From contig CM029374.1 of the NCBI GenBank assembly GCA_017165825.1, positions 4,295,486 through 4,359,485 on the forward strand: a stretch of 64,000 bases of DNA, written 5' to 3'. Shown here in pieces: positions 38,100-52,075 of the stretch. The first letter of the stretch is position 1. Each line of letters begins with the position of its first letter. The notes under the pieces are model-generated. The model saw only the letters and a program-made list of their open reading frames with translations. It searched no databases and had not been told where the DNA came from. A program made the translations under genes and the position numbers. Source of the stretch: Hepsetus odoe (lineage: Eukaryota; Chordata; Actinopteri; Characiformes; Hepsetidae).

Positions 38100-38443
38100 T
38101 CATATCAAATTTGCTTTTTTGAGAAAACGGCTATAATTCGGTTAATCTCGCGCCCGTCTCCGCCCAACCGTGTTTGCGGTGGCGGCGCCCCCTGGCGGTG
38201 CGCTGGCGTAGCGCCTGCGCCGATTCACCGTTGGCCGTTACGCCGGTCGCGTAGCGCCCGATGGTGAATAGCAGCCGCGGGGAGGAGAGGAACACGAGCC
38301 GAGCGGCGGATTTCGGGAACGTTTGCCCCCCTTCCCCCCTTTTTATCCCCCCACGGTGAGCAGGAGTGACCCCCGATAGAAAACGGAGCCGTGGGGGTGG
38401 ATTTACAGCACGAAGAATAAGAAAACGAGCCCACCGAAAAACC
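38100..38443 (+). promoter_or_regulatory. birc6 CpG-rich promoter and 5' UTR
   Basis: GC- and CpG-dense sequence starts abruptly near 38140, after AT-rich repeat-laden DNA, and continues through exon 1 to about 38800. No TATA box is seen. A CTCF-like site on the minus strand lies at 38184-38198 (GGCGCCCCCTGGCGG). Confidence 0.65.
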
Positions 38444-41400
38444 ATGGCGGCCGCGGCCTCGCCGGGCTCCAGCTCGCCCGACTGGCTGGTTCTGCGGGAC
38501 GGATGCCTCCGGTGCGACGAGGAGGGCCTGCGGAGCCTCTCCTACCACCCGGCCCTCAACGCCATCCTGGCCGTGACGAGCCGGGGCAGCATCAAAGTCA
38601 TCGACGGCACCTCGGGGGCGATCCTCCAGGCCTCGGCGCTGCACGGTGAGCCCGCCGGAGCGGAGCGGAGTCTCCCGGGAGGAACTCTTTAACCCCCCGG
38701 CTTCTTTTTAAACGCCCCCGCGGAGGCGAACGACGCCCCGCTTTACCGCCGCGCCCCCGGGAGCTGCTGGTGGCGGCCGCCGGGGGAGAGGAGAGCAGAG
38801 CCTCCTCGGTGAAGCTGACCACGCTAGGCTAACTAGCCCGGCTAACATTACCCGGCCCGGAGTTTGTTCAGTTGTATATTGTTTTTTTTAACGCGGCGTG
38901 CTGTCAGAGTCCGAATTTGCGCACTTTTCCATTCACTTCGTCTGGCATTGGAGCTCGTTTTGGTGTTTTGAAGCGAAATTAGGGGCAATTGGGGCCTCCG
39001 CGGCCAGCTTGTTTTGCTAGCATGCTAGTCAGGCTAGCTGCTAGTCAGGAAAGGCACAAACTGAGGTGTTTAAAGCTGGACTTGAGTTCGGGGCTCAGTT
39101 TATCATAACAGCTCCTGCCGGAGAGCCTGTCTGCTTGCTGAAGCTCACGGCACACACTACACAGCTGCTGTTTCGGCAGGGGGTTTTGATCTAGTGTGCT
39201 GTGTTCTTGTTTGCAGTTCACTTTAAAACCTGACTTTGTGCATGTATTGGTGTGTCAGCAGGACAGGGCGGTTGATCACTTATTGATGTTTCAGCCTGGA
39301 CAGGACAGGATCCCCAGACATCCCTCTATATACCTTCATTCGCATCCGTCCCCTCCACGGACCAGCAGGATGGAGAGAGGAACTTCAGATCCTTTAAGTC
39401 AGACATCAGAATCCGGCTCGGATTCTCGATTCATCCTGGGGCTTAGCCCCAAGAAAACCCTTAAAAACATGGAAACGCACAGACGGGACAGGTCGTCGGT
39501 CATCAGGCTCCGAGTTAGACTTCAGATCTTTCCACATTTCTGTTTCTTGGTAGGCTTCCAGCTTACACACGTCCAAACATCTAAAAAGTCAGAGCAGACC
39601 TGCCTGTGTGATGTTATCTGTGAAAGTGAAAGTGACAGCGACAACCCTCGTCATTGTGAAACGCGGCACAACACGACGAAATTCAACCTCCCATACACAC
39701 ACGTGCAGCAGGGGGCAGCTATTGAAAGCGCCTGGGGAGCAGTGACGGGGACAGTACCTTGCTCAGGGGTACTTCAGGGCAACCTACTGGTGAGGGAATC
39801 GAACCCACAATCTTCCAATCGAGGGCAGCTCCCTAACCACTAGGCCACCGCTGCAAACGGCCTCAGTTTTTCGGAGCTCATCCTGATATGCCTGTTTAAC
39901 TGCAGGCCAGGTTTAGTCCCAGGTTTAATGAAGCAGATCGTCTGGCCTGCGAGTGAGAGTTGGCCGATATCGGGGGATTTTTTTCAATGCTTTGAGAAAT
40001 GGTCACGATGCGTGATATGTCATGAAATGTAATTTTCAGGAAGCTCTGAAGTGTGGAACGGTACTGTCCGAGAATATGAAAACTATGTGCTCCATCCACA
40101 TCTCACTGCGCTGAAGTGAATCCGGTTAAACAGGACTAATGAGGCTTTGTAAAGAAACACGCAGCTGATCACTGTTCTTTCATTACTGACGATACCGTGA
40201 TCCTCTCAGAAAATCATTTTTTGATGCAATGTTTACAGTGATTTACTGCAAAATGTGCAAACACACGTCAGTACAGTTTATAACACAGAGTTTGAAGGAT
40301 TCTAACCAGCTTTTAAACCATTATTTGAGCACCGTTATTCCTCAGCGCAGCCTGAACTCTCTTAGGCAAGCTTTTTTGGCCTTTCTTTAACTCGTCTTTA
40401 GGTTCTCCAGGCTTCCTGAAGGACACTCAAAAGCTCTTCTTTGGACGCCGGCAGGCTTTTATTCCATTCTTTGTGGAGACGATCCCAAACTGCTTCTGTC
40501 ACTGAAGCTGCTCAGGACCAGGATTGAAAATGAGAGACAGAAATATTGTCCTTCAGGATGCCTGGAGAACTCCCCCTAAACCAAAGTTCCTAAGTCTGGC
40601 TTTGTGGAAGCAAAATTTGATTAAATGAGTGGTGGTTCCTGAACATGGCCCTGCAGGAAATCGTCACCAGTTGATGAGATAATGGTATCTTCGTCTCTCT
40701 GCTCACCCCAAGCAAGCAAAGTCTTGCCAGCTTTGGCATCCATTGGAAAATGATTTTCCCCCCTTATCAGTCGTCACATCACCACAAAAGGGTTTGTGTC
40801 TTGTTCGGGAACCAGGGCCCTTATTCAAAGTACGGAGTTTGGATCCGACCCCATCTGCAAACAAGAGATGATCTTAGATCAGTTCTTCCACCCTGAGAAG
40901 GTTGGAGTTCAAGTCTAGGCCAAAGCCAGGTCCAAGTCCTGACAGCATGGTGGTGTAACTCCTGTGTATTTGGTGTTGATTTAGATCTCGTCGATCATTT
41001 GAGAAGCGGCAGTCGCAGTCCGCCTGTCAGGTGCTTATAAAGACTAATTTCATGATGGGAGGGTTTGCTTGTGTTTGACGGTGAATTGTGTGAAAATTAG
41101 AGCTTGTTTTGGCAACCACACTTTCCTGACTTGCCAACTTTACCCAATCATACCTGAAACTGCCTTACTGATGGAATGCAAATCTTAATGCTTGTCAAAG
41201 CCATCAGAAAGAGTGGTGGTGTGATGTTTAGGGAATCAAAACATTAGGTGTTGCCTCTAGAATCTGAGTGAGAGATGAATCTGATTTATTATTATTATTA
41301 TTTATTTTTTGCGTTTTGACTAGCAGTTTGTATTAAACCATACATTTGCTTGAGCATATTAGAGTAGAGTAATCTTTTATTATCCCACGAATGGGAAATT

Positions 41401-44400
41401 TGGTCGTTACAGGGCTGTTATAAAAGTGACAGATGTACAGAAAGAATAGAAAAAAGATATATAAAAATAGAGGTATAAGGAAAGAGGGACAAGTACAGGA
41501 GCAAGGAGAAAAGTACAGGAGCTATAATAATAAATTATCTATCTATATAAATATATAAATATAAATATATATATATACATATACTATATTACCATGATGC
41601 ATATACATATCTACAAGAAGAATTGTGACCAAATATACAGTACACAGCAATAATACACGATAATAAATAGGTTTTAAATAAATTATAAATATATGTTAAT
41701 AAACAAGTAGTAAGATATAAGTCTAATAATAATAATACTGTACAATACAATAACAATATACATTAATATACATTAATAATAGTGTATATATAACATAATA
41801 TATAATAATAAACAAGCAATGTAATGTTATGACATGTTATTCTTGACATCAGTCCTTAAATATCAGCGTGTTAGATTACAGCTTATACACACAGAGCTTA
41901 ATTAGTCATGTTTAATTGGATTTAGTGCAGAGCAGTGTGGAAAATGTTGGATAGAAAAGATCTGTGCTCAGTATTTGGTAAACGAGGCACCACTTTTTCA
42001 AAAACAACTCAAAGTATTTGTCATTGCATATTGCGCGTTTCTTAAAATATATAATTTATTTTTCCACGTCTTTCAGGCAAATAGGTACTTCAGTGACTAA
42101 AAACACTGATGGACCTCCCGTGTTTGAATGGTAATTAGAGCTTGAGTTAACTGCTTTACTGAAAGTCAGTCTGAATGGGATAATTCAGGTTGAAGTCAAG
42201 TTGTCTGCGTGAGGTTTTCTGAGATTTTGGCTTCTGTAATTTCACTTTCTCTGGCTTGGCAATTGGTTCATATTCAGAGTTTTGAAAAGTGGTCACATGA
42301 GAATTTCTACGCCTGACTGATGTCACATGCAAGCCGCAGACAAAAGTGACCATCATGTCCTTTTTCTTATTAAATATCAGGTTTGCACAATGATATGGGA
42401 ACAGTGTCAGTATTGGAAGATTTTTGCCGGAAAAATATCATCCGCATTGGATAGATGTGCTCAGTCTGATATTTGTAAAACATTTCTGGCATACTGAAAG
42501 AGCTGGATGCTTTCATTTTTCTCATTTTTAAGCAAATAAATGTAAGGCATATGTGGGCCAATGTGTACATGAAACATTAGATATTGCTAAAAATGTCCGA
42601 TATCAATACATTTATATGAAATAGAATTCAACAGAGTTTTGTTTACCCCCCACCCATCACCCATAATATCAGGTGATATGCTCAGTTTGCTCAGAAATGC
42701 ATCATGTTATTAAAGAAAACCACTTGTGCTGTTAAAGGTTGACTAAAACCAAATCCTTCTGAAACTTGGATTAATCTGTTAGCTGTTGCGTCATTTTCAC
42801 ACCACCAGAGAACTCGGTAGCTGATTCCACTTCATCTGCCCTTGTTTTGTCTTAATCCGTTATGAGCTGTTTGTAATAACTGTCTTGCTGTCAAACCACC
42901 ATAACCATACGCCTGTTTTTCGTTTTCCTCATCTTTTTGTTTTCTATTTAGTCCAATTTTCTATCAAGCTTTAAATGTTATATTCCAGTGTTTTCTTTTG
43001 TTGTGGTTTTAAGCCACTGCAATCAAAGCGAAAGTAAAAGGGATGAATATGACCCTTGTTTTGCATGAGCAGATATCTGTGCAGGCCTTTTCACTTTCTT
43101 ATTGACTTCAAGTCATAAAATTATTGCGGAGTTTAATAACCATTTATTGCCTCCTGGCTTTATTTGTTGACACCGGATGGACTTAAGGTGTTCTGGAAGT
43201 AAGTTGCAGTCTTTTATAACAGGTGACGGTTAGTGTTTGATAATAAGTTGCTTTAACTAACTAATGCCCTCCACAAACTTCGACATTGCTGAAAGCATTT
43301 ATGTCAAAATGCACTTTGCACGGCACCTTTCCTACCAGTGCTATTAACACAGTGGCCTCCTCAGCACATAATGCAGTGTTCATCATTCTTGAGTATTTAG
43401 CAGGTCACTGTTTATTGTTGTGTCTGTAATCTGATCCAGAACTGGGGGGAAAAAAAAAAAAACTGACGTTCATATGGCACGTGAAGGCTGAAAATGCACC
43501 CGTGACATGTTTATGACATGAGATTATGAACCTGTAGGTACTTCTTTTTTGTTTGGTTTGGGGCACTAGATCATTAAGCTAAAGATGAGTTACAAGGATA
43601 CACTTGGCATGAACCTTCACGTGTTGGATGAGGAATATAAGAAACTACCTCAGGTTTCATATTCAGGTTCATGTTCAATTTTTAAAAAATTCAGGAATGA
43701 AAATCTTATTTATATTTAAAGGGGGGGGGGAAACGAAATCGTGTCTGTGCTTGTTTGCTAATCTTCTATGCCCCGTGTGTGTGTGTGTGTGTTTCAGCCA
43801 AGCCTGGGGGTCGTGTGAGGTGTCAGTACTTCCCAGCCGTGGACAAGGTACTGTTTGTGGATGACTATGCGGTGGGCTGCAGGAAGGACCTCAATGGCAT
43901 CCTCCTTTTGGACACAGCACTCCAGGCCCCTGTATCCAAACCTGAGGACATGGTCCAGCTGGAGTTACCAGTCACAGAGGTGGGTTACCCATGACCATCA
44001 TGGCACAGTTCTAAGAGTTATTAGTGTCTCTTTATCAAGTTGGAGGAACGTTTTGTTTGGTGACATCTTAATGCTAATTGTGGACTTGGCTGTGAGATAC
44101 AGTGACGCGAGTCAAACAGGCCCTAAGGGTTTAAGGGGTTAATCATTGTTGCTTATTGCTATTCTAAGATCCCAGAAGACTCCAAAATGCAGTTGAGCTC
44201 TTTAACCAATTTTTTTGTTTGTTTTTTTTTTTGTATTAATGCTTAACTCTGTGGTGATGTTCTGAACAAAATTTACTTTCACGTAGCCCTAAAAACCATA
44301 GATGAATTTCATCCTGAAAGCTCATATGGTGGGATTTTGGTTAGATCATAAACTGGATAAACTGTGATCTACCACATTAGGTTAAGGATGCTCCATAGTT

Positions 44401-47400
44401 GTATGTGAGTGCGAAGTCCACACACATTGTGTAGGATTGCACCAGAAACTTGGGGCAGGAGGTACTCCGAGGTAGTCGCCAGAACTGTGATTAAGGATAC
44501 TTCCGGGAGTTGTCTGGAAGTGGTTTGGGGTTTCTGTACATTTAAGCAGTCTGCTTTTTGCCTTGTTTATCCGTTATCTCTTTTTAGAGTGAACTCATTT
44601 AGTTAAAACTTTATCAGATACAGTACTAAACTGTACTTCATCTCCTTTTGAAATCTGTGATGGTAGGCTGACGCTGGTTCCTGCTGGTGTGTGTTAACCT
44701 TGGATGATGATAGAGACTTCGACATATTCAGAAATATTATTATGATCTCTGTTCAGTTACAGAGTGCCACAAATTTGCATTTTCCCTGGTGCTAAGATGG
44801 AAATGTCATTATAATTGCAATCTAGGCTAAGTTGTAATATTGCCTAATTTATAGACACACATTTGGGATACTGTGCAGTGTCATTATCACAGACACCTCA
44901 AACAAATTATAGTTTCAGAATAGTTTTATTTACTTTCACTTTACTTTTTTACTTTACTTTCACAGGCTACCGATACGCTATTCTACTCTAATGCCATTAA
45001 ACAGTCACTCTTTTAAAGCTTGTAAAATTTGGTCTTAAAAGATCTTTTTCTTACTTGAACATGAAGTTAAAAGTACTTAAAAATAATCCGTTTGCCAGGC
45101 TTCCAGTGAGTAATCCAGAAGTGCTAAAGCAAAATTATGATTCATTTTGAAGTTCAGACAAATAAAGAAGTTTTATCCATTGTCTAGATGTAGAAGTTTA
45201 ACTCGGTGTGGAAAAGATCCACTGCAGTTTGGGTTTAACATACCTCAGTCATCCATAACATTTAAACCCACTGCCCCGGCGAGGCATTGACTCCACAAGG
45301 CCTCTGAAGGTGAGCCGTGATATCTGGCACAAGCTTGCTAGCAGCAGATCCTTTAAGTCTAGTAAGGGGCAAGCAGAGCCCTTAGATGGGACTAGTTTTC
45401 ATCCTGCACAAGATGTTTTTACTAGGGATCTGGCCAAACTTGAGCCCGATTCAGCACATTGAATTCTGTGTCCTCAAACCATGCCTGAGCAATTTTTGCA
45501 GTGTGGCAGGTGCTTCATCCTCCTGAAAGAGACCTCTGCCAATAGGAACATTGGCATGTAGGTGTGAACTAGGGATGTGGTTGGATTGGTCAAGATGACA
45601 CTATACAGCAGTTTAAAGAAAAATCAAGACTGTATGACTTTTGTGCAGCTCCTCCCTCACAGCTGACCTGCCGTCAACTAAAGAAAACCATTATTATATC
45701 AAAGAAACAAAAAAAGCTGCCGCAAATCTGACTATTTACCAGGCACCGTTGCTTCATCGTCCAGTTCTGGTGCTCACGTGTCCATTATGGGCACTGTTAA
45801 CTGTGGACAGAGGTCAGGATGGACACTGATATACCCCTTTTCCAATGCACTGGTGCAGAAGTTGGGTCCCTGGTGGGAGCTGGGTCCTGACATCACAACG
45901 CCCACTACTGCTCTGTTAACTGCTCGAATCTTGCAGTTTGAAGTGGTTTCTTTTCCTTGTACGCATTTTTCGATGACCAGATTGCTAAAAAAGCACAAAT
46001 ATCTTCCACTGACCACAGCTTACAGAGTTGATGTCTGCCGGAGTCTAAAGTTGACATGCTAACACCTGGTCTCAGGTTACTCCGTCACTAGTTTCCTTGT
46101 TCCCTGTTCCAGACCAGCAAAATGTTAGTGCTGCTGCAGAGCAGCGTTCCAAGTACCAGTTTTTTTTTTCCCAGTGGATATCTATGAAACTGGTGAACCA
46201 ACACCAAAATGGCACTGGTACCAGTGCGGTGGAAAAGGAATGAGTGATCTCTGACTGCATCCCCAAACACAGTAAGCTGTGAAGATCACCTTTCTATCAT
46301 AGCCGGCACGAACTCTTTCAGCAGTTTGTGCTTTAGTGGCTCTTTTTTGGAATCGGATCAGACAGGCTAGCCTTCGCTGCCCATGTACATTAGATGGCCT
46401 TGGGTGCCCATGGCCCTGACGTCAGCTCACTGCCTCTTCTTTCTTGGACCATTTCTGGCAGGAACTTAAACCACATACTGGAAACCCCCCCCCCCCCCCA
46501 AGACCTTCTGTTTTGCAGAGGCTCTGATTCATCCGTCACAGTTCATCCCTTGTCGAAGTCACTTACCCCGTTTTTCCTACTACCAATCAACTTCAAGATA
46601 TGATTGTTCACTTGCTGCCTAACATACCACCCTACAACATAATGAATGTCTCCCACATTACCCGTCAGTGGTTGTAATGAAATAAAATTAAGATCAAAAT
46701 GAAAATGTTTATAATGTAGCCCTGATTTAACAACAAACAAATGGGCTCTTTTTATGGAGTCTTTTTTCCTTTGTAACATTAAGTTTTTTGGAGTCCAGTG
46801 TGAGTTTCTTGTTGATTTAAACGTTATGTACGAATGTAAGAAAGTTGAATGAGTTTCAGAAGTAAAGCACAAGGTCTTTTGACCTTGCAGCTTGTGGTCA
46901 AGGGATTGTTTTCCATTGAAAGATATTAGGTCTGAATTGACCCCTTTTCATTGGAGCCGTTCATTGGTTTGGGCCTTTCAGAAGGTTCCTCAGCTGCTTG
47001 GATTAAACTGTTGAGATTTCATTCACATGGAGTCAGATAGTTATCGGCATTCACTTATTTTTATCATCATTCGTTCACGCCTTGCTGTTTTGTAATGTTA
47101 ATAGTTGTATGAAGCAGTCAATTGCTTGTAAATGACTCCCACCTAGGCGAGTGAAATTCTTTTTGAAGATGTAAATTCAATTTACCGTTGGTGTAACACT
47201 CAAACAGCACTGCTGTACAATGTTGATAAACTGGTTGGCTGTGGCTCAATAAATATTCAGTGGAAACATTGGCAGTGCTCACCACTCCCTGCTTACGCAG
47301 GGTTAGTGCTCACCAAACATCTCTAGGAGGAGCTCTGACCTGCAGTCAGTTTTGTGAGGTTTTCAGTAACACGCAAGGAACCTGCTTCTAGATCGGTGCT

Positions 47401-50400
47401 ACTTTGAAATACAGGGAATGCTAGCTCTAGAGGGTGTGGAGTTAACCGTGGAACAACTTCAGTGTTTCAAGTATGGTTGGAATTAAAACTCTGAACTATA
47501 AAATGTTGTAGTTTGTTTATCCAATAGTTTTATTTCTATAGTAAATATTTAAAACCCATTTAGTTCCGATGACAATGAATTTTTCAAGGTTGTAAAGAGG
47601 CATTTGTTGACGTTAATGGTATTTGAAAGGTTCATATTTGAGATTTAAAAACTTGAATTCTAATATAATTTAGTGTTTGTGATGCCTTCTATTCATATAG
47701 AAGTTACAAGCTCTGCCATTGACCTGCATTACCTAAAGCAACAGCTCAGAGAATCGAAATCACACCCCGTAACAACTGTTTAGATGATTGGCCGAATGAA
47801 CACGGTCGCCTTTGGTCCTGCTTTGAAGGACTGCTTTCGCTGTGTGCATGTTTGTGTCTCCATGTGAGTTAACAGACAATCATTTATGGGCAACAGTGTT
47901 ACGAATAACTTTTGGATGTGGCCATAGAGGGGACTGATTAATGCACTCTTGCAGAACGTTCTCAGCAAACCTAGGTTCTGCGTTTGAGTGATTTACATCA
48001 ATATGGTTGAATTGTCTTGACAGTTCTGCGAGTTGATCCAGAACCTTTGAAGAGATCATGACTTTCACTGTTGTTTGGTCTTGTTGGTCGTGCATACACA
48101 ATTGATAATCAATTTTTATTATTAAGTGGTAGAAGTATTATTGATATAATAATAATAATAATAATAATAGTATTGATGATTATTATTTTTATTCAATGTA
48201 TACTTTTGTTCATGAAAACAATCCATCAGCCTTACAAAAGAACTTCTAGCACTTCGACCTTTTAGACAGTTTGGCTGAAAATGGTATGAATGGAAAGCAA
48301 CTCGCCTCATGTACATGGCAGGATAAGGAAAAAGAAAGTGAAAGTAACTATTCTTGTCATTGTGAGGTCACAGCACAACACGCAGTGAACCACAACGAAA
48401 TTGGACCTCTGCATTTAACCCGTGCAGCAGTGGGCAGCTATGAAAGCGCCCGGGGAGCAGTAACGGGGACGGTACCTTGCTCAAGGGTACCTCAGGGCTA
48501 GCATACTGGTGAGGGAATCGAACCCACAGTCTTCCAATCCAGGGCCAACTCCCTAATCGCTAGGCCACCACTGCCCCTAGTAGCCTTAATTGCACTTAAA
48601 CTGATGTAGCTAGAGAGGCTGAAAAGCTGATGGCATATTTTAATTTAATACTTTTGTACATGAAAAAGAACATGGTTCAAAAAAGCTTAAACATGGCCAA
48701 TTATTTTTGTTCAAAAAGTAGAATAGCAAATATGACAAACAAATACATAACAAATATAATAAGTAACATCGATCATTCTTTACCGTGGGTTTAGTTGTAA
48801 AAACAAGATAGAATTGAACTCCCAGGGAGTTCTTAAAGTGTTTTAAAACTTTAAAAACCTGCTTTATTGGATTGATTAAAGTAACGTAGAAGGGAATTCT
48901 TACAAAGAACTAAATGAATTGAAATACAATATGATCAATAAAATGACTCCTCTGTGTTTGCCTCTCATGTCCTGGGTTCCTGAATTGTCCTGTTGGTCCT
49001 TTTAAGGTCTAATACAAATTGAGACATTATTTTTTGTTTGACCTGTGATTGTCGTTATTCGTCCTTAAATGTCAGATATTGTAGTTATTGCATTGCAAAA
49101 CCACCATTTATAGTTTTTTCTGACATTATCAGTGGAATTGGTATCCCCATGAACTTCAGGGATCTCATCTCTGACCTTTAAGTAGATGAAGCTGAAGGCC
49201 TTGAAGGAAAAAGTGCATCCTTGCAGAGGTTTTTACCAATGAGGCACAGTGAGTCCTCCACCTTCCTGTGAGCTCTGTGCAATCTGTGCTGTGATTTTTA
49301 CGTTTATTACAGTGCTACAAGTGTATTTGAAACATTAGACCACAAGACCTTTACCCTCTTCTTGAAGGCATTCACCACCATTGCTTGCATGAGCGAAATC
49401 TGGGCTTTTGTTGAGTTTTATTTTCTTACTTAAACCAGCTTTCTAGCTTGCTCTTCCTTTTTTGAGGGACAAGATGGGTCTGGTTCTAGTTCACCTGATG
49501 AACAGGTCAAGTGATAACCAGGCTTTGACCACAGTAAAACTTGCAACTTTTAACAAACCTTTGTCTGAAATGATTCATTTTGAAATGGTTCGCTGCTGGG
49601 ATGAGGAGTTGTAGTGCACTTTCTGAACGTGCTGCCACTCTGCAAGAGTGAAGTTTTGTTTGCTTGATGATGTAGATGAAGGGGTCGCATGATATATTGT
49701 CTGTCTTTATTGCAAGATCACTGCAGTACTGAATGGTAAATTGCAAATAAGCCATTTTTCAGTTATTTTGCCCAGTCCTATTGTATAAACGACACTTAAT
49801 CAGCCAATATTCGACATTTTTCTTCCATTTATTTTTTCCCTAAACGGTATTTGTGCATTTGTGTACCAAAAGTATTGGTAATAATTAATGCTGTTTCACA
49901 AAAACGACAATATGAAGGAAATCTGTCATGGCATTTAAAAAGAAAAAGGCTGTTCATGCTGCTTAGTTGGGAACTAGATGGGGAAGTGAATGTACATTTT
50001 AAAACGATCATATTTCAGTTCCTATCCTGCAGCAGAGACCAGAGCCAGACTCCTGATCCGTTTGGGCTCTTGGGGCAGATTTCAGATGAGCGGCGCTGTC
50101 AGAATACTAGTTTATCCCACGGCCCACAGCTGCCTGATAAGCTTTAATGAAACAATGAAATTCTCCACAATATTGAATTCGAATCAAGAGTGCAGTAATC
50201 CGAGAAGCTGCTGTTTGGTAGTGAGGCTCCATAATGGTACTTTATAAATTCATTCCGCAAATGAATTTATGAAGGGGAGTGACTCCATTTATGTCTAATG
50301 TTTCTGCAGGCCCAGCAGATGCTGTATGCATGCCTGGAGAAGGTGGACATTTCCAACACGGAGGGCTACGACCTCTTCCTCACCCAGCTCAAAGAAGGTC

Positions 50401-51666
50401 TGAAAAATACCTCACACGAGACGGCAGCCAATCACAAAGTGGCCAAGGTGAGTCCGACCCAAGGAGTAGCATCCAGTTCACCCTGAGGATGGATATTTAA
50501 ATGTAAATAGATGTGACAAAGCTATAGAAGACATCTAGTTGTATGACTATTATCTATTTTTGTAAATAGGGGTGTGTAATTATTATTTCCCATACCTTTA
50601 TTTTGTAAATGGTTTCTTATCACATTCTTTAAAATGCCTTATTTTTAACTACCAATTGAAAGTGGCTTTGGCTTAAATGACAGATGAGTGTGAGGTGATG
50701 GGTTTATTTACAGGGAGGGAGGGATTGCAGAACAATCAGAGTGCTAACATGTTTAAAGAGTTAGACAGCCAATCAGCAATCTAGACTTAGGAATGGTGCC
50801 TGTTGGGCTTAGTATGACTGGCCGATTATCTGACCTGTCTCAGGTAAACATCACTATATTTATACCATACAGGCACCCAAGAGCCATTAGTGTCAGTATT
50901 TTTACAAACACTGGGGGGGGAGAAAGAAAAAAAAATTGTTTTTGTGTTGCATATTTCATTGCACTAACTCACATTTGGAAAAGCATATTGAGATTTATTT
51001 AGCGCTAAAATTTCTTTAAACATTTCATTAAACTGTCCACCTCTATGTATCATCCTTGCTGTTCTGGAGCCAAAGAAGCTTCAGACTCCTTCCTTTCTTA
51101 CCCTTCCTCCCCTCCCTTCATCCTATCCCAGTGGGAGTGTTGAAGGCTATCCCAGTGCTTATAGGATGAAAGGCAGAGAAACAATCTGGACAGGTCACCA
51201 GTCCTTTGGCAGAGGGAGAGTTTGTCCTGTTTTTTTTTTTTTTTTTAATCGAAGTATGTTTTCATTTCTACCACACGACATGAATCCTTCCCCGTTCTCA
51301 AATTGTGACCCTAATTGACCTAATATGCCAACCTTTTACTCGGCGTGGGTTTGCTATTTTCTCGGTTTCTTTTTTGAGAGCTCTTTTAGACTGAAACAAT
51401 TGACCTGTAACGTTATAATACTGCACAGGCAGTTACTATGTAGGTCACATCCATTAGCTATCTGCTGCAGGAGTGTCCTGTTGCCTGCACATGTGCTCGT
51501 TTCCTACCATTGAATGTACACTTCTTCAGAGAGAGCGAAAAGATAATACAAGCCTTTAATACAAAAACGTTTAGAGACTGGAATATTATTTATGCTGCAA
51601 TTTCATGTTTGCTTAAATACAGTCAGTAGAAGTAAGCTCGTGAGGAGTTCACTGGTAGCTGAGTCT

Positions 51667-51700
<34 letters not shown>

Positions 51701-52042
51701 AGAGAGGCTCTGATGATGTATTAATTATTGATGTGCAATGCTGGGATTTCACTCTGAGCCTTCAGGCTGATAGCAGTCCTACCTTCACTGCTCTCTTTGA
51801 TTTTGTGTCTAAGTTAAAATAGCCACAAAAAAAGCTAAATTTCTTGTGCCCCTTAAGGCGCGGGTTCGTGTGCGTCAGCAAATCTACAGGACAGATTGTT
51901 TGTCATGGATTTGTCTGTTTTTTATAACATACCGTAATGCTGGTGTCATCTAGAGTTAGACTTTCTTTGATTATGCATACCGGCTCTCCCTCCTCCTACT
52001 TGTGATGCCTTCAAACCTGACTGCAGTGTACACACATGCGTG

Positions 52043-52075
<33 letters not shown>

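Larger units (their letters stand above)
38646..43797 (+). other. birc6 intron 1
   Basis: Apart from SINE copy 10, the Tc1 remnant and the AT-rich block, I see no exon-like frame. A GT microsatellite (about 43776-43792) sits immediately before the exon-2 acceptor and merges into its polypyrimidine-like tract. A poly-G/poly-A patch lies near 43447-43461 and 43721-43731. Confidence 0.6.
43980..50309 (+). other. birc6 intron 2
   Basis: Besides the DNA-transposon remnant and SINE copy 11 it holds a 15-C run at 46485-46499, an AAT run at about 48148-48168 and a short TTTACTTTCAC repeat near 44930-44965. No unassigned exon is evident. Confidence 0.55.

Noticed and set aside
38131..38822. Several open frames on both strands around birc6 exon 1
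   Set aside because: GC-rich CpG-island sequence is poor in stop codons. Only the plus frame from 38444 matches the family.
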